From assembly GCA_964424335.1 (NCBI GenBank), contig CAYRIY010000002.1, forward strand, positions 42,131 through 106,130: 64,000 nucleotides of DNA. The letters run 5' to 3'. A model generated the notes under the pieces. That model worked only from the letters and a program-made list of their open reading frames with translations, was not told where the DNA came from and did no database searches. Numbering within the stretch: position 1 is the first letter of the stretch; each line of letters opens with the position of its first letter. This DNA is from CAYRIY01 sp964424335. GTDB taxonomy: Bacteria > Bacillota > Limnochordia > DTU080 > RSA5. The translations under genes were made by a program, and so were the position numbers. Shown here in pieces: positions 32,749 to 41,639 of this stretch.

Positions 32749-34524
32749 ATGGCGCCGCTCCTTCGCGTACTTCAATACTTTAAGCCTTATCGTGCGCTCG
32801 TCGCCGCGACCTTGCTTTGCGCGATCCTCTCCACCCTGATCTCCCTTGCGCCGCCTTATCTCGTGCGGACGGTGGTCGATGGCGCGCTGGAATCTGGTTC
32901 CCTCTCCCAGCTCTTGCTCTATGTCGGGCTGATCGGTCTCGCGTTTTTGATCCGCGACTCGTTCAACGCATTTCGAATTAGGTTTAACAACCGCCTGGAG
33001 CAGCAGGTCATTCTCGATATGCGCGACGAGGTCTTTCAAAAGATGCAGCGGCTTTCCCTTGGTTTTTATGCGAATCGATCCACCGGGGAGCTCATGTCGC
33101 GGGTGGTCGACGACGTAAACCACGTCGAGCGCGTCCTGCTCGACGGCACCGAGCAGCTCATTGTGGCCGTGCTGACGCTCCTGGGCGTCGCAGGGTTTCT
33201 CTTTTACATCAATCCTACGCTCGCACTCACGGCGCTCATACCGATACCGTTTCTCGCGTGGGGGGCGCTTTGGTACACGAAGCGCATGAGAAAGCTGTAT
33301 AAAAGCGTTCGGGAGCGGGCCGGAGCGATGAATGCGACGCTCCACGACGCGCTTTCAGGGCTGCTCCAGATCAAGATCTTCAACAGGGAGGCCGACGAGG
33401 CGGCCCGGTTCAAAAGAGCGGCCGACGAGTACCGACGAGAGCAGCTCCGTGCGATGTTCACGTGGGCGACGTTCTCGCCGGGCATGAACTTTCTCGGCTC
33501 GGTCGGAACACTCCTTGTCCTGGGCGTGGGCGGGGCGTTTGTCATTCGCGGCGCGGCGAGCGTCGGCGACGTCGTGGCTTTTATCATGTACCTCAATTTA
33601 TTTTATGAGCCGGTCAACCGTCTGCACGCTCTGAACAACCTCTGGCAGGACGCGCTAGCCGCCAGTGAACGGGTCTTTGAGATCATGGACACCGACCCCG
33701 AGATTGTCGAGGCGCAAAACCCCAAGCGACTTCCAAGGCCGGTGAGGGGAGAGGTCGCGTTTCGTGGCGTCGACTTCTCTTACGGCGGCGATCGGGAGGT
33801 GCTAAGGGGGATCGATCTCGTGGTGCGACCCGGGGAAACGATTGCCCTCGTGGGACCGACCGGGGCGGGCAAGACGACGTTGGTATCGCTCATTCCCCGG
33901 TTTTACGACGTGACGAGAGGGCAGGTGAGCGTCGACGGAATCGATGTGCGCGACCTTGAGATCCGCGACCTGCGCTCTCAGATCGCCGTCGTGTCGCAAG
34001 AGCCATTCCTTTTCAACGGCACGGTGCGGGAGAACATTCTCTTCGGCAGGCGGGACGCGACCCTGGAGGAGCTGTACCGAGCGGCATCGCTTGCCAATGC
34101 GCACGAGTTCATCGAACGGCTCCCGCTCGGTTACGACTCCGTCGTGGGCGAGCGAGGCGTCAAGCTCTCCGTCGGCCAAAAGCAGAGGATCTCGATCGCG
34201 CGTGCGATCCTAAAAAACGCCCCGATCCTCATCTTGGACGAAGCGACTTCCTCGGTCGATACGGTGACGGAGATGCAAATCCAGGAAGCCCTCGACCGAC
34301 TCATGAAAGAGAAGACGACCTTTGTCATTGCGCACCGCTTGAGCACGATTCGCAGCGCCGATCGCATCGCCTGCATCCAAGACGGGCGGATCGTCGAGAT
34401 CGGGACGCACGAAGACTTGCTGCGATCAGGCGGGCTCTACCGCACCCTCTGCGAGCACCAGGCGAGAGGGATCATCGCCTTCTTGCCGGCCGACGAACGG
34501 GAGGAAGTCGGGGCACAAAACTAA
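32749..34524 (+). CDS. ABC exporter, fused permease and ATPase
   Basis: A 591-residue half-transporter of the MsbA/BmrA type: six membrane helices in residues ~15-310, then an ATPase domain with Walker A GPTGAGKTT (~370), signature LSVGQKQRISIARAI (LSGGQ variant with Val), Walker B ILILDEATSSVD and switch His in IAHRLSTIR. It would act as a homodimer exporting lipids, drugs or metal conjugates. It begins 6 bases after the ArsR-like gene, so control by that repressor is likely. The substrate cannot be determined. Confidence 0.92.
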   Translation: MAPLLRVLQYFKPYRALVAATLLCAILSTLISLAPPYLVRTVVDGALESGSLSQLLLYVGLIGLAFLIRDSFNAFRIRFNNRLEQQVILDMRDEVFQKMQRLSLGFYANRSTGELMSRVVDDVNHVERVLLDGTEQLIVAVLTLLGVAGFLFYINPTLALTALIPIPFLAWGALWYTKRMRKLYKSVRERAGAMNATLHDALSGLLQIKIFNREADEAARFKRAADEYRREQLRAMFTWATFSPGMNFLGSVGTLLVLGVGGAFVIRGAASVGDVVAFIMYLNLFYEPVNRLHALNNLWQDALAASERVFEIMDTDPEIVEAQNPKRLPRPVRGEVAFRGVDFSYGGDREVLRGIDLVVRPGETIALVGPTGAGKTTLVSLIPRFYDVTRGQVSVDGIDVRDLEIRDLRSQIAVVSQEPFLFNGTVRENILFGRRDATLEELYRAASLANAHEFIERLPLGYDSVVGERGVKLSVGQKQRISIARAILKNAPILILDEATSSVDTVTEMQIQEALDRLMKEKTTFVIAHRLSTIRSADRIACIQDGRIVEIGTHEDLLRSGGLYRTLCEHQARGIIAFLPADEREEVGAQN

Positions 34525-34557
34525 AAACCACCTCTGTAATCAATTGGAGGCGACAGT

Positions 34558-36006
34558 GTGTCAGACTGTCAAACCGAAACGAACACAGTGGCTAAAGGCG
34601 CGAAACATCGAGCACAAGCAATCAACGACGGCCTTTCCGGCACAAACTTGCACAGCGGGATGGTCGAGACGACCGGCGTTCAAAACACGCCCTTTCGTAT
34701 TTCACCGGAGCCATTCTGGATCGATCGTAAGCTCTACGAGGAAATCGAGGCGCTTGGCCCCCACCTCTTAAAGTTTTATCAGGCGGCAAACCGCCTTTAC
34801 CTGCACAGCGTGCGGGGTAGTCAACCCGATTGGATCAGGGATTACCTCGAGCGCGGCAAGAGCGATACGGTCATCGATTATCAGCGAATGAAGCGTTTTC
34901 GCACTGACCTGCCGATCATCATTCGTCCCGACATCATCCCAACCGATGACGGTTTGATCATCTCGGAGCTCGACTCCGTTCCAGGTGGATTTGGCTTGCT
35001 GACGGCGCTGACGGACCAGTACGCCCGCCTTGGGTTTGAGCCGGTTGGCGGCGCGGACGGGATTCCCGACGGATTTTGGACGGCAGTCTCGTCGCTCGCT
35101 GAAGGGGAGGATCCGCTCGTCGCCATCGCCGTATCCGATGAATCGGACTCCTATCGAGGCGAGATGGAGTGGCTTTCGGACCGACTGCGGGCGTCGGGGC
35201 GCCGCGCCATTGCGCTGCACCCTCGTGAAATCGCGTTTCGTGAGTCGGGGCTCTATGTCGACCGTGAAAGTGACCGGTTCCATGGCGAGCGAATCGACGT
35301 CTTGTACCGATTTTTCGAGCTTTTCGATCTCAAAAACATACCCAAGATCGATCTCATCCTGTATGCGGTGCGAAAGGAACTCGTGCGGGCCACACCCCCC
35401 ATCAAGGCAAATCTCGAGGAAAAGATGCTTCTCGCGCTGCTCTCTCACGGATCGCTCAAAGATTTTTGGCTGCAGCACCTCGGCAAGGCGACGTACGAGA
35501 AGTGCCTGCAGGTTTTTCCCGAAAGCTGGGTCATGGACTCCCGGCCCGTGCCGCCGCATGCGGTCATACCGGGCTTAACGATCGGGGGGCGGCCTGTAAG
35601 CGATTGGAATCAGGTCAAGGGAGCCAGCCAGCGGGAGCGAGAGCTCGTGCTCAAACCCTCCGGATTTAGTCCTGAGGCATGGGGGAGTCGAGGCGTATTG
35701 ATCGGGCATGACGTTTCCGCCGAAGAGTGGGCGGACGGCGTGCAGCGCGCGCTCGAAGTGTTCGAAACGACGCCGCACGTGTTGCAGCGCTTTCACAAAG
35801 GGCGCCAGTACCCCGTCGATTACTACGACTTTGAGCTGGGCGAGTTGCAGTCGATGCGCACGAGGGTGCGGCTTTGTCCTTACTACTTCGTACACGGAGA
35901 GACGACGCGCCTTGGCGGGATCTTGGCGACCGCGGTCTCCCTCGAAAAGAAGATAATTCACGGAATGTCCGATGCAGTGATGGCGCCGGTCGCCGTGCGC
36001 GACTAA
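34558..36006 (+). CDS. Probable ATP-grasp-like protein of unknown function
   Basis: A 482-residue soluble protein that I cannot place in a named family. IIRPDIIPTDDGLIISELD followed by SVPGGFGLLTAL (~120-150) and the C-terminal LVLKPSG, WGSRGVLIG and LQRFHKGR, then RLGGILATAVS, resemble the nucleotide-binding and linker parts of ATP-grasp ligases, possibly circularly permuted as in glutathionylspermidine-synthase-like proteins. If so it would form an amide bond using ATP. The GTG start lies 8-12 bases after GGAGG. kamA follows, separated by leader element copy B. ATP-grasp assignment is inference from motif resemblance. Confidence 0.6.
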   Translation: MSDCQTETNTVAKGAKHRAQAINDGLSGTNLHSGMVETTGVQNTPFRISPEPFWIDRKLYEEIEALGPHLLKFYQAANRLYLHSVRGSQPDWIRDYLERGKSDTVIDYQRMKRFRTDLPIIIRPDIIPTDDGLIISELDSVPGGFGLLTALTDQYARLGFEPVGGADGIPDGFWTAVSSLAEGEDPLVAIAVSDESDSYRGEMEWLSDRLRASGRRAIALHPREIAFRESGLYVDRESDRFHGERIDVLYRFFELFDLKNIPKIDLILYAVRKELVRATPPIKANLEEKMLLALLSHGSLKDFWLQHLGKATYEKCLQVFPESWVMDSRPVPPHAVIPGLTIGGRPVSDWNQVKGASQRERELVLKPSGFSPEAWGSRGVLIGHDVSAEEWADGVQRALEVFETTPHVLQRFHKGRQYPVDYYDFELGELQSMRTRVRLCPYYFVHGETTRLGGILATAVSLEKKIIHGMSDAVMAPVAVRD

Positions 36007-36011
36007 ACGAG

Positions 36012-36115
36012 ACCACTGGGCGGCCCGACCTTGTCAGCCCGGCCCAGCCACGAGCTGACGAAAATCCGGGGGGCCGCCAGTGGGCCGTGCAAGCCCATCG
36101 ACATTTTCTAAGGAG
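36012..36115 (+). repeat. Stem-forming leader element, copy B
   Basis: The outer stem is CCACTGGGCGGCCC (36013-36026) against GGGCCGCCAGTGG (36071-36083), with one bulged G as in the other copies but with several base pairs exchanged, which preserves pairing. An internal TTGTCAGC/GCTGACGA pairing is possible. The tail CCCATCGACATTTTC leads into AAGGAG (36110-36115), the kamA ribosome binding site. Confidence 0.75.
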
Positions 36116-36124
36116 ATGGCGGAT

Positions 36125-37405
36125 ATGAGGGATTACCGAGAGATCTCTCTTTGGAAAGACGTGACCGACGAACAGTGGCGGGACTGGAAGTGGCAGGTGC
36201 GAAACCGCATCCGCGACGTAGAGACGCTTCGCCAGGTGATCAACTTGACGCCCGAGGAAGAGGAGGGCCTTGAGTACGCGAAGCGAGGCTTTCCCCTTGG
36301 CATCAGTCCGTACTATGCGTCGTTGATGGATCCCGATGATCCGACTTGCCCGATTCGCAGACAGGGATTGCCCCTGGACGATGAGGCGCTGATCTCCGGG
36401 AACGATATGCACGACCCGCTGTATGAGGACGTCGACTCTCCCGTTCCGTTCATTACGCACAGATATCCTGACCGGGTGCTGTTCATCGTGACCGAGATGT
36501 GCCCGATGTACTGCCGACATTGCACGCGGCGCAGGCTCGTCGGCTCGAAAGAAGGGGGCATCCCCAAGCCGGCGATCGACCAAGCGGTCGATTACATCCG
36601 GCGGACGCCCGAGATCAGAGACGTGCTGATTTCCGGAGGCGATCCGTTGTCGCTTGGGGAGTCGCGCCTTGAGTACATCATTGCGAAGCTGCGCGAGATC
36701 GACCACGTCGAGATCATCCGATTCGGCACGCGGGTTCTCGTGACCAATCCGTACCGAGTGACGGAAGAGTTTTGCAACATGGTGCGCAAGTACCACCCGA
36801 TCTGGGTGAACACGCACTTCAACCACCCGCTCGAGCTCACCGACGCCGCCGTAGAGGCGTGCGCTCGGCTTGCGGACGCAGGGGTGCCCCTTGGCAATCA
36901 GACGGTGCTCCTGCGGGGCGTCAACGATTGCCCGCACATTCAAAAGGAGCTCGTCCACCGGCTCGTGCGAGCTAGGGTCCGGCCTTACTACATCTACCAG
37001 TGCGACCTCTCGGAGGGGTTGGAGCATTTTCGCACGCCCGTCTCAAAGGGCATCGAGATCATCGAACACCTGCGCGGCCACACGTCCGGTTACGCTGTTC
37101 CGACTTTTGTCGTCGACGCCCCTGGCGGCGGCGGAAAGATCCCGGTCGGCCCAAACTACGTGGTCTCCCAGTCTCCGGGCAAAATCGTGCTCCGCAACTA
37201 CGAAGGCCGCATCGCCGCCTATCCCGAGCCTGCCCACGGCGACACGCACGACCCTGAAACGTGCAGTTATTGCCAGGCGGCAAAGTCAAAGCGCGAAGGG
37301 GTAGCGTCGCTTTTGTCGACGGAAAAGTCCGGTCTCGACCCGACCCGGGACACCTCCCGCGCCGCTCGGCAGCGGGAGATGCGAAAACCGGCAACGTCGG
37401 CTTAG
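36125..37405 (+). CDS. kamA: Lysine 2,3-aminomutase (radical SAM)
   Basis: A 426-residue radical-SAM, PLP-dependent mutase interconverting L-lysine and beta-lysine. The cluster motif is [10 protein letters not shown] (~130). The two aspartates that bind the substrate side-chain amino group in KamA appear in YQCDLSEG and [12 protein letters not shown], which favours lysine over glutamate as substrate. The C-terminal zinc or dimer region has [11 protein letters not shown] 36125 is 9 bases after AAGGAG at the end of leader element copy B. Beta-lysine may serve lysine fermentation, an osmolyte or EF-P modification. No genes here decide which. Confidence 0.92.
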   Translation: MRDYREISLWKDVTDEQWRDWKWQVRNRIRDVETLRQVINLTPEEEEGLEYAKRGFPLGISPYYASLMDPDDPTCPIRRQGLPLDDEALISGNDMHDPLYEDVDSPVPFITHRYPDRVLFIVTEMCPMYCRHCTRRRLVGSKEGGIPKPAIDQAVDYIRRTPEIRDVLISGGDPLSLGESRLEYIIAKLREIDHVEIIRFGTRVLVTNPYRVTEEFCNMVRKYHPIWVNTHFNHPLELTDAAVEACARLADAGVPLGNQTVLLRGVNDCPHIQKELVHRLVRARVRPYYIYQCDLSEGLEHFRTPVSKGIEIIEHLRGHTSGYAVPTFVVDAPGGGGKIPVGPNYVVSQSPGKIVLRNYEGRIAAYPEPAHGDTHDPETCSYCQAAKSKREGVASLLSTEKSGLDPTRDTSRAARQREMRKPATSA

Positions 37406-37422
37406 CGACAAGGGAGTCGTCC

Positions 37423-38811
37423 ATGAAAGCAAAATTGCTCATCTGCAACGGACAAGTTTGGACCGAGGAGGGCGCGCTCGAGGTCGACGTCTTGGTCGGC
37501 GAAGACGGCCGCGTCCTCCGGTTGATTGATCGGAACGCTGGCGCTGATGGCGAAGAGCTTGGTTGTGCCGAGCGCTACGACGCTGCGGGAATGTGGGTGC
37601 TACCAGGGGCGATCGACGCGCACGTACACTTCCGAGAGCCGGGTTTGACCGAAAAAGAAGACTTCCTGTCAGGGTCAAAAGGCGCAGCTTTGGGCGGCGT
37701 CACCACGGTGCTCGACATGCCGAATACGATTCCACCAGTCTCGGACGCTGAAGGGTGGCTGGCAAAGGCCGAGCAGATTGCCGGCCGCTCGTACGTCGAT
37801 TACGCGCTCTTTACAGCGGCCGTGGACGACGGCGACGCGTCGGCAGGCGACCTCGTCGCCAAGGTAGGCGGGGCCGTCGACGCCGGAGCCATCGGCGTGA
37901 AGGTGTTTTTAGGACCGACGACGGGCGACATTCGAGCGCCGGACTGGGGCCGATTGTACGCGCTTTGCCGCGAGCTTGCCGGGAGCGCGGTCTTTACGTT
38001 CCACTGTGAAGACCGGGACGTGATCGACGCTGCAGCTAGACAAAAGGCATCGCTCGATCCAGGTTCCTACGCGTCGCTCCTGGAAGTGCGCCCGCGCTTT
38101 GGTGAAATCTTGGCGACGGCCGGCGCCCTGCGCCTTGCCGCTTCGACCGGAGCCCGGGTTCACATCGCGCATGTAGCGCTCAAAGAGGCGGTTTTGGATA
38201 TTCAAGTCGCCAAAGAGCAGGGCGCCGCGGTGACCGCTGAGACGTGTCCTCAGTATCTCTTTTTGTCCGCAGAGGAGTACCGCTCGTTTGGCGCGATGAT
38301 GAAAGTGCTCCCGCCGATCCGATCCGGGCTGGACCAGACCGCGCTTTGGGAAGGAATCGTCAGCGGAGCCGTAGACGTGGTCGCCACCGACCACGCGCCG
38401 CACCTAGGCCGTGCGAAGGAACAATCAAAAGCCGTCTGGGAAGGCGCATTCGGCATGGCGGGCGTACAGACGCTCGTGCCCTTGATGATCGACGCTGCGA
38501 TCTCGGGCCGCTGCACTCCGGCCGACGTCGTTCGCTGGACAAGCTCGAACCCGGCGAAGGCGTTCGGCCTCTTTCCCGCGAAAGGGAGCCTTAGTCCTGG
38601 TGCGGACGCCGACATCGCGATCATCGATCCCAACGCAATGTGGCGGGTCGATGACAGGTGGTGGGCGAGCAAGAGCGACAACACCGCGTTTTGGGGACGC
38701 ACCGGGCGAGGAAAGCCAGTGGCGACCTTTGTGCGCGGCGAGTTGGTAGCCTCCGGCGGAGATGTCATCGCCTCCCCGATCGGGCGATTGCTCAAGCCTT
38801 CCTGGAAGTGA
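37423..38811 (+). CDS. Dihydroorotase-type amidohydrolase (possible allantoinase or hydantoinase)
   Basis: A 462-residue cyclic amidohydrolase with metal ligands in IDAHVHFREPG, the carboxylated lysine in GVKVFLGPTTG, His in FTFHCED and IAHVALK, and Asp in VVATDHAPHLG. This set is shared by dihydroorotase, allantoinase and dihydropyrimidinase. The gene is next to XdhC-type genes rather than other pyr genes, so allantoinase or a hydantoinase-like role in purine or pyrimidine breakdown is plausible, but pyrimidine synthesis is not excluded. ATG 37423 follows AAGGGAG. It starts 17 bases after kamA. Confidence 0.82.
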   Translation: MKAKLLICNGQVWTEEGALEVDVLVGEDGRVLRLIDRNAGADGEELGCAERYDAAGMWVLPGAIDAHVHFREPGLTEKEDFLSGSKGAALGGVTTVLDMPNTIPPVSDAEGWLAKAEQIAGRSYVDYALFTAAVDDGDASAGDLVAKVGGAVDAGAIGVKVFLGPTTGDIRAPDWGRLYALCRELAGSAVFTFHCEDRDVIDAAARQKASLDPGSYASLLEVRPRFGEILATAGALRLAASTGARVHIAHVALKEAVLDIQVAKEQGAAVTAETCPQYLFLSAEEYRSFGAMMKVLPPIRSGLDQTALWEGIVSGAVDVVATDHAPHLGRAKEQSKAVWEGAFGMAGVQTLVPLMIDAAISGRCTPADVVRWTSSNPAKAFGLFPAKGSLSPGADADIAIIDPNAMWRVDDRWWASKSDNTAFWGRTGRGKPVATFVRGELVASGGDVIASPIGRLLKPSWK

Positions 38812-38860
38812 TTCGCTCCTCCCGTCGCGGGCAAGATAGCGGCGGGGGAGGTGAACACCC

Positions 38861-39052
38861 TTGCATCCCAAAGCGCCAAATCGGCAAAAAGGTGAAAAGA
38901 GGCTCGAAGCGGTAAAGTCCAAGGCGGATCTCACCGTCCAAGACGTGTACGAGCTTGGGCTCGAGCACGACCAAGAAAACCTTGAGCCCCGCGGCGTCAA
39001 CAGGCAAAGCCCGGGCGGTGGAGAAGGACGGTCCCGGGGCTCAAAGAATTAA
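38861..39052 (+). CDS. Small hypothetical protein, 63 aa
   Basis: A short, very hydrophilic protein (MHPKAPNRQKGEKRLEAVKS at the start, VQDVYELGLEHDQENLEP in the middle, Gly/Arg-rich end). It is supported by an excellent ribosome binding site, GGAGGTGA, about 6 bases before the TTG start, and by position between two co-oriented genes. No domain is recognised. The basic ends suggest nucleic-acid or ribosome contact, which is only a guess. Confidence 0.6.
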   Translation: MHPKAPNRQKGEKRLEAVKSKADLTVQDVYELGLEHDQENLEPRGVNRQSPGGGEGRSRGSKN

Positions 39053-39078
39053 CAGGCCATGGAGGGGAGGTGTTGCTT

Positions 39079-39351
39079 GTGGCGCAAGTTTACGTTGATC
39101 CACAGCCTACCCCGAATCCCAATGCGATGAAGTTCAACGTCAGCGTCCAGGTGACTTCCGGAAAAAGTGAATCGTACTCCTCAAAGGAGCAGGCGGAGTC
39201 TTCGCCGCTTGCACGTGCGATCTTTGCGCTTGACGGAGTAACCGGTGTCTTCATGTTGAACAACTTCGTTACGGTAAACAAGAGCGAGTCAGCTTCGTGG
39301 AACGACCTCGTCGGGGACGTCGTCGAAGCAATCGAGTCGGCGCTCGGGTAA
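39079..39351 (+). CDS. Nfu N-terminal-domain protein
   Basis: A 90-residue stand-alone Nfu_N domain: TPNPNAMKFNV at the start, SPLARAIFALDGVTGVFML in the middle and VVEAIESAL at the end. In larger Nfu proteins this domain precedes the CxxC iron-sulfur scaffold domain. Here the scaffold domain is a separate gene at 56148. The GTG at 39079 is preferred because GGGGAGG ends 8 bases before it. Earlier GTG and TTG codons lie inside the ribosome binding site. A role in iron-sulfur cluster delivery is inferred from the family. Confidence 0.87.
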   Translation: MAQVYVDPQPTPNPNAMKFNVSVQVTSGKSESYSSKEQAESSPLARAIFALDGVTGVFMLNNFVTVNKSESASWNDLVGDVVEAIESALG

Positions 39352-39476
39352 GGTAGATCGCGAGGAGAGCCGGGCGGGGGCGAAGGTCTTGACGATGTTC
39401 GTCGCCCGCCGGTCCGCCCCGCGGGGACCCGGCGCCGACTTTTTGTGCCGTCCGTTTGTGGGGAGGGGTCTGTCTC

Positions 39477-40313
39477 ATGGCTGATCGCCGTGTGTTTACG
39501 TCGCTGCATGATGCCTTACAAAACCGGATGTCCGCCGTCTTGTTCACGGTCATCGAATCCCCGAAGAGCGAGCTCTTGGGAGCCAAAGCCCTACTGGTCC
39601 AAGGCGAAGGTGGAATCTCGACGAGCGCTTCGACCCTCCCTGACGATTGGATGGACCATATAGCAGCAATAGCGAGCGAGCGACTGGACCCGCGCGGCAA
39701 ACTCGGCGCCCAAAGCGCCGAGTCTCACAAGAGGCCAAAGCGCGTCACGATCGAGCCCATGCCGCTCGTCCCGGGCGTAAGTCTGAGTGTGGAGGTATTT
39801 CAGCCGCGGCCAAGGCTCGTCATCGCCGGAGGAGGCCACATCGCCGTCCCGACGCACGAGATCGCCGATATCGTGGGTTTTGCCGTTACCGTGCTGGACG
39901 ACAGACCGGCCTTTGCTGATCCCGAGCGCTTTCCCAGGGCGGAAAGGGTAATTTGTGACGACTTTACAAACGGCATCTCGCACCTTGAGATCGACTCCCG
40001 CACGTCGGTCGTCGTAGTGACGCGTGGCCACCTCCACGATCTTGAGGTCATCAGGGCGCTTGCAAACACGGATCCGGCGTACGTAGGCATGATCGGGAGC
40101 CGGAGGCGAACGCTCACGGTCCTAGAGCGGCTGGAGGAAGAGGGGTTTTCCGACGAGTTTGTCGGTAGAATCTACTCGCCGATTGGCCTGGACATCGGCG
40201 CTGAGACGCCCGAGGAGATCGCGCTCGCGATCGTCTCCGAAGTCGTCTGCGTCTTGCGAGGCGGATCGGGCACGCACTTGCGGCGAAGCCTACGCCGATT
40301 TCGTCTCGAATGA
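39477..40313 (+). CDS. XdhC/CoxI-family protein (C-terminal Rossmann type)
   Basis: A 278-residue protein whose second half is the XdhC Rossmann domain: RLVIAGGGHIAVPTHEIA, VTVLDDRPAFADPERFP, VVVTRGHLHDLEVIRAL, YVGMIGSRRRT and IGLDIGAETPEEIALAI. XdhC-type proteins bind molybdopterin and help sulfurate and insert it into xanthine-dehydrogenase-type enzymes. The first ~100 residues are a divergent N-terminal domain. ATG 39477 follows GGGGAGGGG at a slightly long spacing. Likely partner: the molybdenum hydroxylase at 20.9-24.6 kb. Confidence 0.88.
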   Translation: MADRRVFTSLHDALQNRMSAVLFTVIESPKSELLGAKALLVQGEGGISTSASTLPDDWMDHIAAIASERLDPRGKLGAQSAESHKRPKRVTIEPMPLVPGVSLSVEVFQPRPRLVIAGGGHIAVPTHEIADIVGFAVTVLDDRPAFADPERFPRAERVICDDFTNGISHLEIDSRTSVVVVTRGHLHDLEVIRALANTDPAYVGMIGSRRRTLTVLERLEEEGFSDEFVGRIYSPIGLDIGAETPEEIALAIVSEVVCVLRGGSGTHLRRSLRRFRLE

Positions 40314-40406
40314 GATGGTCAGGCCGTGTGTGATAAAATGTCGCTTGAGCGGACCTTGGGGGGCCAAGCGTTCGCGTTATGAGAGTCGGAAATCTCGCGA
40401 GGCGGT

Positions 40407-40739
40407 GTGCCCTTGGAAGCTTGGTTGCTCGAAGTTTTGAGGCCCGATGGACAAGAACTCCGGGCCCTGGCTACGATCGTGAGCGCCGTTGGCTCCACGC
40501 CCCGAGAGGCCGGCGCCCGCATGGTGATCTACCAAGATGGGCGTGTGGCAGGTACGGTGGGCGGCGGATGCGGCGAGGCCGAAGTGCGGCAAGCGGCGCT
40601 CGATGTGATGGACACCGGCGTGCCCAAATTGCTCGACGTGGATCTGCGGGGCTTTTACGGAGACGATATGGAAGTTTGCGGCGGTCGAATGCGTGTCTTT
40701 ATCGAGCCGCTCGGCCTTGGAGATTCTAGCGAAGCGTGA
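40407..40739 (+). CDS. XdhC/CoxI-family protein (N-terminal domain only)
   Basis: A 110-residue protein equal to the conserved N-terminal half of XdhC: ALATIVSAVGSTPREAGARM, GTVGGGCGEAEVRQAALD and a C-terminal VCGGRMRVFIEPL, the Cys of which is conserved in the family. The Rossmann half is supplied by the preceding gene, so the canonical protein is split across two genes in reversed order. GTG 40407 has only GAGGCG upstream. It overlaps the next gene by 4 bases. Confidence 0.85.
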   Translation: MPLEAWLLEVLRPDGQELRALATIVSAVGSTPREAGARMVIYQDGRVAGTVGGGCGEAEVRQAALDVMDTGVPKLLDVDLRGFYGDDMEVCGGRMRVFIEPLGLGDSSEA

Positions 40740-41371
40740 CCAGGCGGGAACGATCCGGATTTGAAGCGGTGCTTTTGGCTGCGGGAGCGTCCAGGCGAAT
40801 GGGAGCAGCCAAAGCGCTCATCGAATGGTGCGGCCTCCCGCTCATCGCCCATCAAGTCACGGAGTTTCTCGCAACCCGAGCCGACCGTGTCGTCGTCGTC
40901 CTCGGCGCTCGTGCCGACGACATTCAAAGTAGCCTCTTGCACGCGCTCATGGCGCGCCAGGAATTATTGCGCGAAGGGCGACTTGAGATTGTCGTCAATC
41001 ACCTTTGGGAGAGCGGAAAGTGTAGCTCCATCAGGACCGGGGTAGGCAAACTCTCCCCGGGCGTTCGGCATGTCGTGTTGCATTCGGTCGATCAGCCCAC
41101 GACGGCGGAAGTGCTCGAGGCGCTCTTTGGATTTCATCTGGCCGCAGGTCGAGCCCTGACTTTGCCTATTCGAGGCGGCCGGAGAGGGCATCCTGTATGT
41201 GTGAAGTCGACCTTGCGGCGCCATTTGACCGAGCTGCGAGAAGAAGATTTGGGCCTGCGGGGGTTGATTCGTTCGCTCGAAGCGCAGGCCCTCGTGCACG
41301 AGGCTCCGGTCGCAGCGCCGTGCGTGCATTGGAACATAAACCGTCCGGAGGACCTTGCCGGCTTAAAGTAA
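40736..41371 (+). CDS. MocA/MobA-like molybdenum cofactor nucleotidyltransferase
   Basis: A 211-residue GT-A-fold nucleotidyltransferase with VLLAAGASRRMGAAKALIEW (NTP-binding loop and Lys), VVVVLGARAD, SVDQPTTAEVL (metal Asp) and RRGHPVCVKSTLRRHL. MocA adds CMP to molybdopterin, and MobA-like relatives add GMP. Linkage to XdhC-type genes favours cytosine-dinucleotide cofactor for a xanthine-dehydrogenase-family enzyme. The GTG start overlaps the upstream stop in a GTGA arrangement. Confidence 0.87.
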   Translation: MTRRERSGFEAVLLAAGASRRMGAAKALIEWCGLPLIAHQVTEFLATRADRVVVVLGARADDIQSSLLHALMARQELLREGRLEIVVNHLWESGKCSSIRTGVGKLSPGVRHVVLHSVDQPTTAEVLEALFGFHLAAGRALTLPIRGGRRGHPVCVKSTLRRHLTELREEDLGLRGLIRSLEAQALVHEAPVAAPCVHWNINRPEDLAGLK

Positions 41372-41392
41372 GCTGGGGCTCGGGAGGACTTC

Positions 41393-41639
41393 GTGTTCAA
41401 AAGCGCAAAAAAGTACCGAGTCGACCGGGCGAATCCATTTCGTTCCAGCGACATGCAAATCGACAAGTTAGTCGACAATCTAATCGGGATCAATAAGGAG
41501 ACACCCACTTGGCCGCCTGACCTTGCCAGCCCGGCGAGGTCACGTGCGGATGAAGATCCGGGAGGCGGCAAGTGGGGACGCAAGCTAATCGGGATCAATA
41601 AGGAGACACCCACTTGGCCGCCTGACCTTGCCAGCCCGG
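41393..41639 (+). other. Open reading frame entering the tandem repeat, possible leader peptide
   Basis: A GTG at 41393 with GGGAGG upstream opens a frame (MFKSAKKYRVDRANPFRSS...) that runs into the tandem array and stays open because the 105-base period equals 35 codons. Each unit reads LIGINKETPTWPPDLASP and onward. After the gap the equivalent frame ends at TGA 41863-41865, overlapping the pdhA ATG. It may be a coupled leader peptide or an accident of GC-rich sequence. Confidence 0.3.
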
